A stretch of 64,000 bases of DNA from Pycnopodia helianthoides (GCA_032158295.1 CM063255.1:9824094-9888093), one strand, 5' to 3'. Positions 11,941 to 24,189 are shown, counted from the first letter of the stretch. Notes: generated from the letters alone by a model not told the origin. Numbers and translations are program-made.

Positions 11941-12456
11941 TAACAGTGGAATATTGGACATTTAAATTATTAAATTGACCGTGTGGACAAACAAAATAAT
12001 ATTTTTTATTGCTAAGCTGATCTGTGTTAATAGTGTGAGTAATGACTTACAACAAGAGTTTTACCCTCTGATGTGCGTTAAATTCACAACTCTGCACCTG
12101 GTCCTAATTTCATACAGCTGCTTAAGCAGAAAATATTGCCTAATATATTTTCTTCTAAGCACCACTTAGAAAGAAACCAGTCACAAGCTGTACACGTTAA
12201 ATGGTATTTTGGCTGGTAATCTTTTTCTGGTAGCCAAAGTTGTTTTGTGCTAACTACTATTTGTGCTTCAGCAGCTCTATGAAGTTGGGCCAAGGTACAG
12301 AGTTATGAGTTTAACGGACATCAGAGGGTGTTTTTGTAAGTTCGGCATTACTCACCCAATTACCACAGATCAGCTTAGCACTAACAATGCTATTATTTTG
12401 TTTGTCCACACTGGTCAACTCAATAACTAATTGAAATGTCCACTATTCCACTGTTA
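11941..12456. mobile_element. Inverted-repeat element, ends TAACAGTGGAATA
   Basis: The ~200-bp left arm (TAACAGTGGAATATTGGACA, GTGTGGACAAACAAAATAAT, AAGCTGATCTGTG) is repeated inverted at 12215-12456. The centre carries GCTGCTTAAGCAG. CAGTGG ends are hAT-like, but no 8-bp duplication is clear. Confidence 0.6.
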
Positions 12457-14470
12457 GCCACGCTGTATTATCAAAGAGACAAAACTTATGAAGCACGCAT
12501 ATTTAAACGATACAATATTACGATTTTAATACAAGACACCAAGTCTACATCAACGACCAGAAATAGTTATATGCCAGTTACAACCAAAACGGTTGACTTC
12601 TTTCCAGGCCCGTTATTCTGCTCTGTATATGGCAGTGTGAAAAACCTCAGTTATCATGACAAGATAAATGGTATTGCTCTGGAAATCTTTTTTTTTTTTG
12701 CACACGAAATAAAGTTGTTTCGTGAACTCGAAATCATTTCATGTTTTTGAAAATGTCGCATTGCACTGGAAATCATGATGTGCACTCAACATAGTTTCGA
12801 GCACTCAGAATAACATCATCTTGGGGCAATCGAACAAAGAATTTTTCGAGCTCGAATAATTTAGCATCAATTTTAGATTTCAAGAACTGAAGCAAAAACA
12901 CCATGTTTATCTAGTTCAAAGCACAAGTCTCCACTGTAAACAATTTTGTTAGGTGAAAATACCGTGACGTTTGTAAGGACAGCGATATTTTAAAAAGCGT
13001 TCAACCTTTAAACGCCGTTTTCATCGACTGTTAGTTTGACGTGTGTGTCAGTTCGTGTCAGTCGGTGACGATTTGATAGTTTCACAGTTATATTGAAAAA
13101 ATGTGTCTTGAAAGTAAAATGTAATGACTTGTTGCATGACTGCTTGCAATGGTCTATTGTATGATGCATTGTTTACACTACATAAAACATCGGAGTCTGT
13201 AGACACATGTATATTTAACCAGTGCGCTGATGGTGTTAACGATATATTGCATATACAGGTATACTTTACAAACATGTTGTTTTGGTTGGGATTCCGAAGC
13301 AGTTTGAAATGTCTAATTCTATTTCCTTTTGAAATGAGGTCAGAAGTGAACGAGTTTGCTTGTCACATCAAAACCCTTTTAAAAAGTATGCCTGCATTGA
13401 TCTATAGAAAGGTATTTTAAGTAGAGGCCATTGAAAGTTAAGTTTTAGTTTCTCATCGGTACCTGATTGAAAATATGCCACAGCTCTGAAAATCTTAGTG
13501 CATTTTTGCTAAAGTGTATTTTCCCCAAAGTGCCAACAAAACATCTCCAAGGAATAACAAAAAACATCTTTCGACATGTTCTTCAGTAAATAAATGTGGG
13601 TCCCCATTTTCTAAGTAATTTATTAGGCACATTGTGCGAGAAAGGATCAACAATCTTTACCCTAACAGGTACCCATTAAATCCCTGGGTGTGAGAAGCAT
13701 CTATACTGTGGTTTTGGTCTTGCCAAAGTGTCAAGACCAGGATTCGAACCCACACACTGATGTCGTTGCTCTATACTCTGATTACTCAGGCGACCATCCG
13801 AACTTGATTTGGACTCTAGACTGCTGGCTACGCGACGACACACTAAATCCAAGTGGTTCAACAGGGTTCAGTAGTGCAATGGCAAACATTTGTGCTGCTG
13901 TTGCCAGCAACACCACGAAGTGCCAAAAACCTTGATCTATACTGTTGATCTATATTGTTGTAACAGCCCGTGTTTTACACATGATGCGCTGCACACGGAC
14001 CATGTTTATACATTTTTCATGCAGTGGTTTGGGCTCTGGCCTGGTGACCAGTCTTTTTTTCGTCACCTTAGGTTTTTCTTCGATTCTGTTCATTTTGACA
14101 TGTGCTTTTGATCACTTGTATGTAAGGGGCGCTCTATAAATTTTAAAATAGTTGTACTATTATTATCAACATGATTGAATGCTTGGCTAGCATTCGGCCG
14201 TCCAAGGTCATTCAGAGCGGCTTGTTTGTCAACAATGGAATGGTCCATTTGTTATGACAGAACATTTGTTGTGTACAGTGTACCTACAATACAGTTTACT
14301 CTCGAATAGCAATTACTGGCAAAGCAATCACCCGCCCAACCTTCTGAATTATTGACACCTGTTCGGTCCTGTTGGCAATAACATTAGTGATGTGATCCGT
14401 ACAGTGCAACATTGTTTGTAATGGATTTTTATGGATAAAGCCTCGGGCTGCGATTTTTTTTTTCTGCAGC
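12457..14470. other. Intergenic; SINE relic on minus strand
   Basis: No gene recognised. 13640-13860 reads on the minus strand as a decayed tRNA-derived SINE (GTGGGTTCGAATCCTGGTCT, then CAGGGATTTAATGGGTACCT). 14030-14165 has a GGTTTGGGCTCTGGCCTGGT...GGGGCGCTCTATAAA tail also seen near 48470. The rest is unassigned. Confidence 0.5.
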
Positions 14471-14477
14471 ACACGTC

Positions 14478-14544
14478 GGCTATGGAGTCAACAGTTAAGG
14501 GATAGGCTGTTCTTCCCTATCCCTTAACTGTTGACTCCGTAGCT
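14478..14544. repeat. Perfect-type hairpin, ~29-bp arms
   Basis: GGCTATGGAGTCAACAGTTA/AGGGATAGG, a ~9-base loop, then its near-complement to 14544 (one or two mismatches). Too short to assign; probably a solo hairpin MITE or inverted short element. Confidence 0.7.
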
Positions 14545-15636
14545 AGCATGTACTGCAGAACATAAATTTGCCCTCGGGCAATCAGTTTTACAAAACAAAA
14601 AAAACATGACGTAAATACATCGATAAACAAATAATTGCTCACGTCTTGCACAACGTACACTGGTTTGAAGGTTGTGTCGTCGAGTAATGCTCAAACAAAC
14701 GATACTCACAAACAGTTCAAGTTAATTAATTCTCACGTGTAAGTATACTGAATTATTCAAAAACATTTGGTTAAGTTTGCTTTCATCTTAACGTTGACCT
14801 TTTTCCTCCCACCAATGCGCCCCTCAACCTCGTCATTCTTCTTTTCAAAGGCACGTTTTGGGAACACCCTTTTTCCAACCCATTCCTATGAATTTAGTCC
14901 ATACCTTAATGTAGCCCAAACAATGCATCAAAATGTAGCCCTACAAACGTGTACTTACAAAGTAGCTCAGTATTTTAATGTGAACCCCAAAAAACATTGG
15001 ACATAATTGTGGACGTGGTGTGTATTGTGGTCTCGTGCTACGTTTCAGTGCAGCTTAAAGATCCTTAAAGCTCATCCTCCTGTCATTTTTTTTGACATCG
15101 AGGGTTGCGTTCAGACTGCATTAAGAGGTGTATTTCCTGCCTTTCACCTTCTTGGTTCGAATCCCGGATCGGAGCCTTGCATGTGGACCCCCCTATTGCG
15201 TTATTTTTTTTCTTCCCAACATCCAAAACTGACATTTTTGCATCATCGTCTTAACACAGGTCTCTTCAGACCGGGGGGGGGTTACAGTGCCAGGACATTT
15301 TTGAGGGTCCCTTGATTTCATTACCAGAAAGATAATATCAATAATGATAATATTAATAATAATAACAATAATACTAATAGCGGGCCATCTACAGATGATC
15401 GCAAATAAAACGCACCCTCTCCGTAATCAAAAACGCATTTTAATGGGCGCAAAGTTGATGGATATTATGTAACCCCTTTTACAATAAGGGTGTACTTTAA
15501 CTGAGAATGATTAAAGTCAATGAAGTCATTGGAAAAGTTGTTCACGTCTGAAAGAAAAAAAAAAAAAACATTTGGATCGGAAGTGCAAAATGAGTTTTAA
15601 AATTGAAAATTCAAAGTTTAAATTTAATCATACATA
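14545..15636. other. Intergenic with tRNA-type B-box fragment
   Basis: No gene recognised. GGTTCGAATCCCGGATCGGA at about 15152 looks like a tRNA B-box of a SINE fragment. ATAATAAT microsatellite at 15333-15380 and G run at 15270-15280. Confidence 0.45.
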
Positions 15637-16016
15637 AAGGCACAGTACACGTTTGGCAATGACGCTGAAAATTAATGACAATCAAACTTACTTGGTAAGA
15701 AGTACAGCAGCCTAGGGTAGTATGATGAATTTTGTGAAATTTTTAACTTCGAAGTACTACGGTTATGGAAAATAAATAAGTTTTTAATCCCCAAAATTTG
15801 AATCTGAGAAGCGTTTCTGTCAGAAACGCCTGTGTATTCCTATGAAGAATATTTTTCCTGCGTGGAAATATCCGCTCCGGTTTTTACGGTGATATCTCAA
15901 AAACGCGACCACCTTTCGAAGTGAAATTTTCACAAGTTAATTTTATTGTATGTACCTACATTTATATATGATTGACACAATCAGTAGGCTCCAATTACCA
16001 AACGCGTACTGTGTCT
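15637..16016. mobile_element. TTAA-type MITE, family 5
   Basis: Ends AAAGGCACAGTACACGTTTG and CAAACGCGTACTGTGTCTTT are inverted repeats; right flank TTAA, left flank ATAA. Non-coding ~380-bp body with central GCGTTTCTGTCAGAAACGC palindrome. Confidence 0.65.
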
Positions 16017-16343
16017 TTAAGCTTATAAAACTAGTATACTAAAACAAGTATGCCGTAGCATTTAATTCCATGAAGAAGAAACATATAATTGTATTATATA
16101 CATATTAAAATAATTTGCAAAATATTTTTGTATGCAGTTATTATTGAGACAGAACTATGACCGGTACAATAAAAAAAAAATCTAACTTTTTCTGGCCAGT
16201 AAATTATTTTGGACAACCTTTCCACTGGCACATACTAACGTATTTTCATTGAGAATAATTGTAAGCCCAAAATGCCGATATTATTAAAACGTCGCATTTG
16301 TGATTTATTGAGATAGTCCGTCATAATGAATTAATAAAGATTA

Positions 16344-17057
16344 ATGAGACAAAATAACATGTTTATAAGCACCTATGTACTTTCCTTAAAACCATTTCGT
16401 TCAAGGTCCTTTGAATATAATGCGGTTGGTTTCCAATTAATTGACTACCATCAATTGCCAATAACAAAGGTTGTCATCGTTATGTTGATTCATGTCCCAA
16501 AACGATATTTAAAAAAATACATGTATCAAGTTTCGCCATCGACCTGTATTTGTGTGAACTCAGGTAATATGCGATGTCATAGATCGATTAAACAAAAAAA
16601 AAGAAAAAAAAAACTCCTCAAAAAATTAATAACAATACAATTTTTAAAAGTTAATAATGTGATGCACACATTTTCTAAAAAACAGAGTCATTATGAAAGT
16701 TCAAAACATACAAGTCTTCAACCTCCTGTTAACATGGTGTTCAATGCCATCTTATTCCATACTCTTTCAGAGCGAAGTTTGAAATTATGTTGTCATCGAA
16801 CATCAAACAAATTGTTCTACACATTCCAAAGAGGAGGTTCTACGCCAGTCAAAAGTTCAATGTCAATGCCTTTTGTGCTTGAATATCATCTAAATTCAGG
16901 AATGAACAAAAGTATTTCCTTACACAAATTTAGGCCGACAGACCATGAATTTGAAGGGATACCTCATCGAACGGTTTTTTTTATTTTTTATTTTTTGACA
17001 AAACAGTTGTTTGTGAAGGGTTTCAAAGACAGTGAAGGAACAGTAACTCAATATTAG
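16344..17057 (+). CDS. Unassigned 237-codon ORF (doubtful)
   Basis: The longest uninterrupted ATG-started frame in the window, in AT-rich DNA. I recognise no domain. It is Lys/Ser/His/Phe-rich, with a lysine cluster encoded by an A-rich run around 16590-16630 and no signal peptide or clear membrane helix. No neighbouring exon or similarity supports it. Chance is a real possibility; it could equally be a remnant of an unrecognised element. Confidence 0.15.
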   Translation: MRQNNMFISTYVLSLKPFRSRSFEYNAVGFQLIDYHQLPITKVVIVMLIHVPKRYLKKYMYQVSPSTCICVNSGNMRCHRSIKQKKRKKKLLKKLITIQFLKVNNVMHTFSKKQSHYESSKHTSLQPPVNMVFNAILFHTLSERSLKLCCHRTSNKLFYTFQRGGSTPVKSSMSMPFVLEYHLNSGMNKSISLHKFRPTDHEFEGIPHRTVFFIFYFLTKQLFVKGFKDSEGTVTQY

Positions 17058-17174
17058 TACCAATTACTTCAAGGCTGCCGTACATGTACTTACAGTTAAT
17101 TAATGCCGATCTTTGCGGAGGCTATCCACCTAGTTTAAGTACTGTGAAGGGAATTTATTACGAGTTAAAGGCAT

Positions 17175-17460
17175 AACCATGAAACGTTATTCTCCGATGT
17201 GGTCGCCAGTGGTCGTTACGATGCCCACAGCCCTCAGAGATGTACAAAGAACCAACTAAATTTAGGAGCGCACTGAAAACACATCCATTTGAAACTGGTT
17301 ATTTTTGCTGGATGTTTAAATAGATTTGTATGTTAATATGCAGTATGTATTTTTAATTTGCTAAATAATTATAATAATAACAATAATAATTTATTCTTGA
17401 TATAGCGTTTTTCATAAAAAATCTCAAAACACTGTACAGGAAATCACCACAAAATGTACA
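17175..17460 (+). mobile_element. LINE 3' end fragment and adjacent element tail
   Basis: EMYKEPTKFRSALKTHPFETGYF (17237-17305) matches the C-terminal FrsxLKTHLFxxaF ending typical of L2/CR1-like reverse transcriptase ORFs, followed by a stop and AT-rich 3' UTR. 17380-17460 (GATATAGCGTTTTTCATAAA) looks like a LINE/SINE tail in reverse orientation. Confidence 0.5.
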
Positions 17461-19800
17461 GTAATCCAGTAAATCATTAACCAAATATTTAAATAATTAC
17501 GGACCACAGAGAAAATGCACACAACGAGACTTGAAAACCAACAATCAAAAAGAACCTTGTTAAACATTCAACATTGCATAAACACTGCTTAAAGTATAAA
17601 TAACACAATTCACGTGTTAATTAGCACATCGGTGAAAGGGTGAAACCAAATAATATTTTTTATCCCCGGTGCAAGTTTAACATCTGTAAAACACAGTTTA
17701 TGATTTGTAATGTTTGATATTGTTATATATTTTATCCTTGTATCAACTTCATTGCTTTTGTTTACTCTTCAGTAATTCATGTTATGCTCTTATTGCAACA
17801 GGTGTAATGTATGTTTGAAATTTTACTCGTTCTTAATGTAATTCAGTTTCTTCATTCATATCAATTTGTCCATACAATTGCACCTGTTAAGCTTTTAGCT
17901 TTAAGTGCTTTTTGTCGTATAACTGTACAGTGCCCTTGAGCATGCCTCAAATTTTGGCGCTTCATACATTTTGTTATTATTATTATTATTTGTTTTTCAT
18001 CTATTTTTTCATATTTGGTAATATGAAATTTGCTACTTAAAAGCTTTCTTGAAACTGGACCCAGTTCAGCACCATCAGCATTTCAAACATCCGTAGGTTA
18101 AAATCGATGGGCAGTGACTTGGCTTATTCGTGTTTTAACAACAACAAAGTAATTCAATCTGTAGATTTGTTATACATTTGGGATCACACTTTGTGACATA
18201 AGATGTTAACCTATTATCTGTTTACTACTTGTAAATCAGTGCTAGAGGTAACATTGTTTTTAAAAACTACTGTTTCGAAAAGATTTGCAGACTTTTGTTG
18301 TTCTTCCGTTGTTTTACGAACTGATGGTTACATAAAAAAAAATGACTATTTTCGTAAAGATAACAGAATAATAATAAAAAACAATTCCAACAGCACAAAT
18401 TTTGAGAACGTTTTTTTTTTTTTTTTTTGTTCTGTTAATGTACAGATTTTCTTTCCGGAAATTTGATGTCGTGAAGTTTGTGAAAAACAAGAAATATTTA
18501 AACATCTGAATTTACGGAACAGTTAAAACAAATCCGGAAATTTTGTTTTCCAGAATTTCCCCCGTAATTGAATGGTGCCATTTGACATCGCTTAACGTGA
18601 AGTAAGGCCTTATTCAAATTGACAACTATAGCTTACGGCTACGACTGTTGCTTTTAAATGGTAAATGTAAGACTCCCTATACTTTAATGCATGATGTCGC
18701 GGAAGTCCAGCCGCAGTCAACTCGGACACGGCCCTAGAGCTATTAATTGTTTCGCCACTTCGCGAGGACTCTATCTATCGGAAGACGATCGCATCACAAA
18801 ATTGAAAAATAATGCCATTTGAGCCCCTCTAAGTGAACTGTCACATCCACTCTATGAACAAATTGGGTGACAACAGAACTGCGATTACTGCAACCTAAAT
18901 AAACAACGGCAATTCCAAGGTCTTCAATTGTATTTTCCCGTGTTTTAATTGTATTTATTATGTTAATATTTTTGGGAGGATCGTTACTGCTTTGATTTTG
19001 TTTTTTACCTGTGATTTTATTTTTTACTTATCATTTTGAAATTGCAAAGTGTTCATTTACGTCCTTAAGTTTGCACACAAACTGCAGTGGCATTGATACC
19101 TTAAAAATGGTATCCCCTTTATGTTGTTCGAGTTGACTCTTATGCGTTCCGAACAAACTGACTCATAAATCCGTTTTGTAAAACTTTATTTTTTCAGACC
19201 TAAGAAAATGATCAACAATAAACTTGTATTCACATCAGGTCGAATTTAACCAAGTGCAAATTGGCTTTAAACCGTCTACCAACTTGAACAGTGTGCCGGA
19301 AAATACACGTCGACAATAAAACACAAAATAAGACTGATTTGATAGAACGATGGCATGTGCCAGGCAGAGGATCTGATGATTTTGAATTGGTAAGTTTGAT
19401 TTTTATAGCATACATATGAAAATGTTTCCATTGGACTCAGTACCGGAATAAATGCAAACAAATTCCAAATTTGACAGTTGTTTTAGCAATAGGCAGAGAT
19501 AAATGGGTTGCCCCCCCCCCCAAAAAAAAAAGGCTCTTGCCGCCCTCTTGCCCCCCCCCCCAGTAAAATTTAAAACATGCAAATGAGAATGGATTGATAT
19601 ATTAAACAGACCAAAATCATCAGAAGTTTTAAAAAGTACATCTTTGCCCCTGCTTTCTTTCTGCCAAGATTAACATGTCTGGTCATGCCACTGGCAATAA
19701 GCCCTGTCCTTAGTAGAGTTAGTTAGACATAGGTGTCAGAGTGCCCTTCTGCTTGGATGAAAAAAATTGCCAAGCCTTGTTGAGTTAAAAAAAAATAAGA
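17461..19800. other. Intergenic or gene B intron, no exon found
   Basis: Expected to hold the first intron of gene B on the minus strand. I found no GABA-B-like exon. Contains a TTATTATT tail around 17980 (GGCGCTTCATACATTTTGTT, a LINE tail), a T run at 18412-18428 and C/A runs at 19512-19560. Confidence 0.45.
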
Positions 19801-19808
19801 CGCCTTAC

Positions 19809-20066
19809 CTGTGTATCCTTTGATATCATGGCGAGCTCATAGCCCGGTAGTATCTCTGGATCGGCATTGATGTCCTGAACAGCCATCTCGGCTGCAGGCT
19901 TCACCGCCTGGCCGCCGGCCCACGAACCACTCATGGGGAAAAGGCCCAGCAAGTAAATCTTGGTGGAGTTCGAGGAAGCAGAGATCGGCTGGAAGACGGC
20001 CAGAGCCACGACGAGGCAGCTACAGCCTACCATCCGACACAACATTTTCAGCGCCACAACGTCCAT
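19809..20066 (-). CDS. Gene B first coding exon: GABA-B receptor-like, signal peptide and Venus-flytrap start
   Basis: 86 codons on the minus strand. ATG at 20064-20066 has a strong Kozak context (A at -3, G at +4); the upstream part of the same open frame starts with GTG and lies at or before the predicted transcription start. Residues 1-31 form a hydrophobic signal peptide (core CSCLVVALAVF). The mature region starts near NSTKIYLLGLFPMSGSW, then GGQAVKPAAEMAVQDINADP and EILPGYELAMISKDTQ. This is the GABA-B pattern lfPmsGxWpgGqaxxPAxemAlxDvNxxxxiLPxYeLxlixxDs. The donor is gtaagg at 19808, phase 0 out. One sequon (NST). The expected second exon (cysteine-containing, xxGCxxxs) was not found in the remaining 19.8 kb, so the gene is split by a long intron or continues past the left edge. 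It lies downstream of gene A on the same strand. Confidence 0.9.
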
Positions 20067-20114
20067 CGTCCACAAGGAAAAATCAAAATGATATTCAGAC
20101 ACAGCGGATCCCAC

Positions 20115-20122
20115 TTTTTATA
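20115..20122 (-). promoter_or_regulatory. TATA box of gene B
   Basis: TATAAAAA on the minus strand, 49 bases upstream of the ATG at 20066. With the usual ~30-base spacing, transcription would start near 20090, leaving a ~25-base 5' UTR. It supports the chosen start codon. No transcript evidence is available. Confidence 0.55.
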
Positions 20123-20681
20123 ACGTGTGGCAACAGTGTCAAAACGCTCCCCACCTTCACTTTACAACGTAATTGATGTATAATAGTCTCCTCTCGAGCA
20201 GCTAACAACGTAATAATTTGAGCCCGGAAATACTATCTCGGGAGGCACTGACGTGAGTGACTCTTGCATGATGCCCAGTGGGGTGAATAATTAAACTGTG
20301 GACGAGACTAAATATAAAAAATATATATATAAAAAAACCTTGTGTATCAATGGTAAACGACGTTTTGTGTAGTCGTTGAGGGCGAAATTTGTAACTCGGA
20401 AAAAAAAAATGTAAAGGCAACACTGAGTTACCGCAACTTGACCTTTTGGCACACACATTAGTGCAATCTCTCACTACACTTATAATTGATGACGTCGTGT
20501 GTGATAACAAATAACGTAGAGGATCACGTAGGCAGTTCGAAACACATACCTCAAAACACAAAAATGGTTACTTTTGGATGGGTCTCATGTACTATCACGC
20601 AGTAATTTAGATAATTTTAAGGTTTTTCAAAATTTGTGTTTCTAACTTTCTTTCACGAAAGGTTGTTTACAAAAAAGCAAC

Positions 20682-20718
<37 letters not shown>

Positions 20719-21640
20719 TAACGGTGTTGCTACAAACATACTTTTTAATAAGTTTGTTATTTAATTTATTAACAGTCAAGTCATCTAATAAAGTTTGTGT
20801 AGTAACAAATACCGCTCAGTAAAGTTGACATCACAATTGAATCTGTTTATAATAACACACATGTACATTCGTGTATACAGCTTTGCTAGAAACCATACCC
20901 AATTTATTTAGGGGGCCAATTACATTCTGCAAATCGGTTAATTTAATGTTATACTGTCACCACGCTCGGCCTGATGGATCACACGGCAGTTGAAGTGTTC
21001 ACCTAATAGGAAATAGAGTCATGCAGGTTACGTTATTAAACTGCGTGACCTCTGAAATAAAAGTCGCCAGCAGACAAACATATCCATCTAAGTTGCCCCA
21101 TTCGTTCCATGAATGATGCCACCTATGGTCATAATAATAATAGTAAACAGCATTTATAAAGCGCATTAAGAATCACAGATTCCTCGATGCGCCTAGCAAT
21201 AGAAGCAAAAGCAAAAACCTTAACAATCAATTGAATAAATAGGACTACATTACTATGTAATAAAGTATCCCTCAGATAAGTTTCTACAACAAACATACAA
21301 ATATAAAGTAATTAATGAACATTAGAAAAACAGACCAGCTGCGACCATTAAAATGATTATTTTTACATTTTTGTATTTTGTTCTTATAAATGTTATTGTT
21401 TGTTTTTGTAGATCCTTTGATTGTGTATTTTTCTTATATGTTTGCTGGCGAATAAAATGCAATGAAATGAAATGAAATGAAATTAAAACTGATCGTGCTC
21501 ACAAAACCTCTTCCAATGATACTGGGGGAATGACACCACACTATAATGTACACTTACATGAGTGTACAACAAATTATACATATATAAATTTAAATGTCAA
21601 GTAATGAACCACAAGGGAAACTGACTGGATAAATTTCAAA
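20123..21640. other. Upstream region of gene B
   Basis: Holds the 5' flank of gene B, a ~33-base poly-T at 20684-20716, a reversed SINE/LINE tail at 21130-21195 (AGCATTTATAAAGCGCATTA) and an AATGAAATGA microsatellite at 21460-21482. Apart from the TATA box I can name no regulatory site. Confidence 0.45.
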
Positions 21641-21643
21641 TGG

Positions 21644-21828
21644 TTTGGGGTTGAACAAAGAAAAATTGACTAGAGCGGGATTTGAACCAACGACCTCCGG
21701 ATTAACGTACCGGCGCTCTACCAACTGAGCTATCTAGCCCTATGTTGGCGGTCGAGCGCCGGTACATTAATCCGGAGGTCGTTGGTTCAAATCCCGCTCT
21801 AGTCAATTTTTCTTTGTTCAACCCCAAA
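21644..21828. repeat. Inverted pair of tRNA-like sequences
   Basis: 75-base arms (21644-21718 and 21754-21828) differ at about one or two positions. On the minus strand 21668-21740 reads GGGCTAGATAGCTCAGTTGG (A box) ... GGTTCAAATCCCG (B box). It lacks the conserved T33 before a GTT anticodon and its acceptor stem has a bulge, so it is a tRNA-derived repeat and not a functional tRNA gene. Both arms end in the same non-tRNA tail AATTTTTCTTTGTTCAACCC. Confidence 0.75.
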
Positions 21829-22554
21829 CCTAATATAAATTTAATAGGGGAGATGGCCTTAGCTTTCGATCCAAACCGGACCTTCGTCAGAGGCATAAAC
21901 AAGCACAAAAGAAAAACATATCCATTTATAGCAAAAAAGGAGAGGCAAAGAACGATGGGAAGGTATCCAAAATAAATAAAATATATATATATATAATATT
22001 TATATTTACATATACACCCATACATACAAATACATATATATTAATGATTCAATAAAGATCAACCCCCACACACAAACAGGAACATGATATACTTGTTAAA
22101 AAAATATATCCGGGGTTTTGTATGTGTAATGTTTTTCACAATGCTATATCAATAGGTGATGAAAATTTGATTGGCGTCCGGTTTCCATAGCACACTACTA
22201 TTATTAAGGGGCACCGCGGAGCAAGGCGATGCCATTGCTAGAAACGACGGGGCAAGCCTCCCCTCCCCCCACCCCCTTTTTCACGGAAAGTTTCCTCAGT
22301 ACTTTTTACACACATGATGTGACACATGGGACCTATCGGCTTTTCATCCCAGCCGAAGTGTATTAAAATAATTGTGGTTCTTGTTGAAGGACAATGTGTT
22401 GACCCAGCCACTGTGCCAGACAATTATGTCTTACTCATTGTCTCTATAAACAGTTGCATATAAAAGACAAACCATTTTTGTCTGACCCATGCTGTCGTCA
22501 GACAACCGTGTCTGACAAGCCATAATGTCTGCGGAAACAACCCCGATATGTCCG

Positions 22555-22790
22555 ACACTACCAAATGTATTTGGGAATTCTGCCCCCACCCCCGCACAAT
22601 AGTCCGGGGGTGGGGGGGGGGTGGGGGACAGAATCTCCCCCGGATAGGGTTTTCTCTCCGCCAGGGGAATTTGTCCCCCTCTCACCCCCCCCCCCCCCAC
22701 ACACACACACACAACGGTCCGAGCGACAGAATCCCGTAGGGGAATGTGTCCCCCGGCTAGGGTTGTCTGTCCGCCAGGCACTCACCACGA
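22555..22790. repeat. G-rich GGGGACA repeat block with G-quadruplex potential
   Basis: 22607-22628 is almost pure G with single T interruptions. It is followed by GGGGACAGAATCTCCCCCGG, a C run plus CACACACA at 22686-22712, and AATGTGTCCCCCGGCTAGGG. The same GGGGGACA/TCTCCG words recur at 23285-23470. Confidence 0.6.
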
Positions 22791-23284
22791 GCCCTCTGGC
22801 TTCTAGTTTGTGGACTGCATACTTATTTTATTTCTGCCTTGTAAAACTGGATTCATTAACACTTCTTGAATTCGTTTTCTTTTGTTGTGCATTGTTTCAA
22901 AAATTTCATGAAGGATGTAAATAAATGTGAGGTGTTTTTTTTTTATTGAATTGGAATGAGGAATGTTGTAACTGTCCATTTAGAAAATAAAAACAGTTGG
23001 ACATTTCAAAAAGCTTGTTGCTAGTTGTTTGAATTGACCTGTCAAGCGTTTGAATAGTATTTATTATTTTTTGTTTACTGCGAACAAGTAAATAAGAAAA
23101 AGTGAATGAGGCTCAATTATAGATACAACATACGGGAAAATGGAGTGCTAGGGCTCAACAAAAAATATGTTATCAAATGTATAAATACACTAAAGAATAA
23201 TTGCATTGGTGAATCAACGTTGACTAAAATAGGTAACAAAGGTAGATATTCTAAACGCGGGGTAATAAAGCAAGTTTATTAGAG

Positions 23285-23475
23285 TAGTTCCGTCGGTGGA
23301 CGCTCATGCCCGGGGGACATATTCTCCGTTGGAGGACATAATCTCCGTTGAGCACAATGGACAGAATAACCTTGCGAGAGACAGTTTATCCTAGGAGATA
23401 CTGTCTCGGGGGACATTGTACCCTAGACAAGTCAGGTAAAGTTGTCCGGGGGGACAGATTCACAGAGTTCTCTCT
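23285..23475. repeat. Reiterated GGGGACATxxTCTCCG words
   Basis: CCCGGGGGACATATTCTCCG, GGAGGACATAATCTCCG, CTCGGGGGACATTGTACC and CCGGGGGGACAGATTC occur within 190 bases, related to the 22.6-kb block. Non-coding. Confidence 0.55.
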
Positions 23476-23903
23476 GTCAGTTTTGAATTGAAAAAAAAAA
23501 CAAAAAAAACAATTAAAACGATTAATGATCAAATATTAATTAAAAACTACTAGTGAATGATAACTGTTACAAAGATATAAGAAAGATTGATTACGTTTGC
23601 AAGTCAGGCACAAAAGACCAGAGACCAAAGTAAAAAAACTAAAATAAAAAAGCAATTTTGCATTATTCTTCCTAACCTTGCACAATGTTATTGCTTTGTT
23701 TAAGATAGTATTTGCATAGGCCTAGAAAATACTGTTTTTATCATAAAGAAAAAACAAAATGACAAGGATATTAAAAGTGGTTCGAGCATTAGAATACAGC
23801 ACGAACAGAATTGAAAATAGAATGTAATCCCCATAGTTTTACTTATCCGGAAGAAAGCACGAACCGAATTGAAACTGGAATGTCCCCCCCCCCAAAAAAA
23901 AAA

Positions 23904-23936
<33 letters not shown>

Positions 23937-24189
23937 AATAAAATAAAAATTAAAAAATAACAAAATATGTATCTTACCTCACCGTGCAAGCTGTCTGTTT
24001 TTTTTCTCCCAGTTGTCCATTTATTTATTTAAGATGACTGTTTTTACCTACTGGATAAACAAAACATATCATTTTGGTTTTTATTTACAGTGAACAAAAA
24101 AGAACAAAACACCACAACATACAAACGTGTTTCATATCGTCAAAGTAGAATACATAAATTTTGAACAACATTTAGCCGATGTTTTATTA

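Noticed and set aside
20067..20114. N-terminal extension of the gene B first exon
   Set aside because: The frame is open upstream but its first codon is GTG and it overlaps the region between TATA box and predicted start; the ATG at 20066 has the good Kozak context.
21668..21740. tRNA-Asn-like gene on the minus strand
   Set aside because: No T before the GTT anticodon position, bulged acceptor stem, and an inverted copy with a shared tail: a repeat.
22431..22924. Several overlapping Gly/Pro-rich ORFs on both strands
   Set aside because: Produced by G/C homopolymers and CA repeats.
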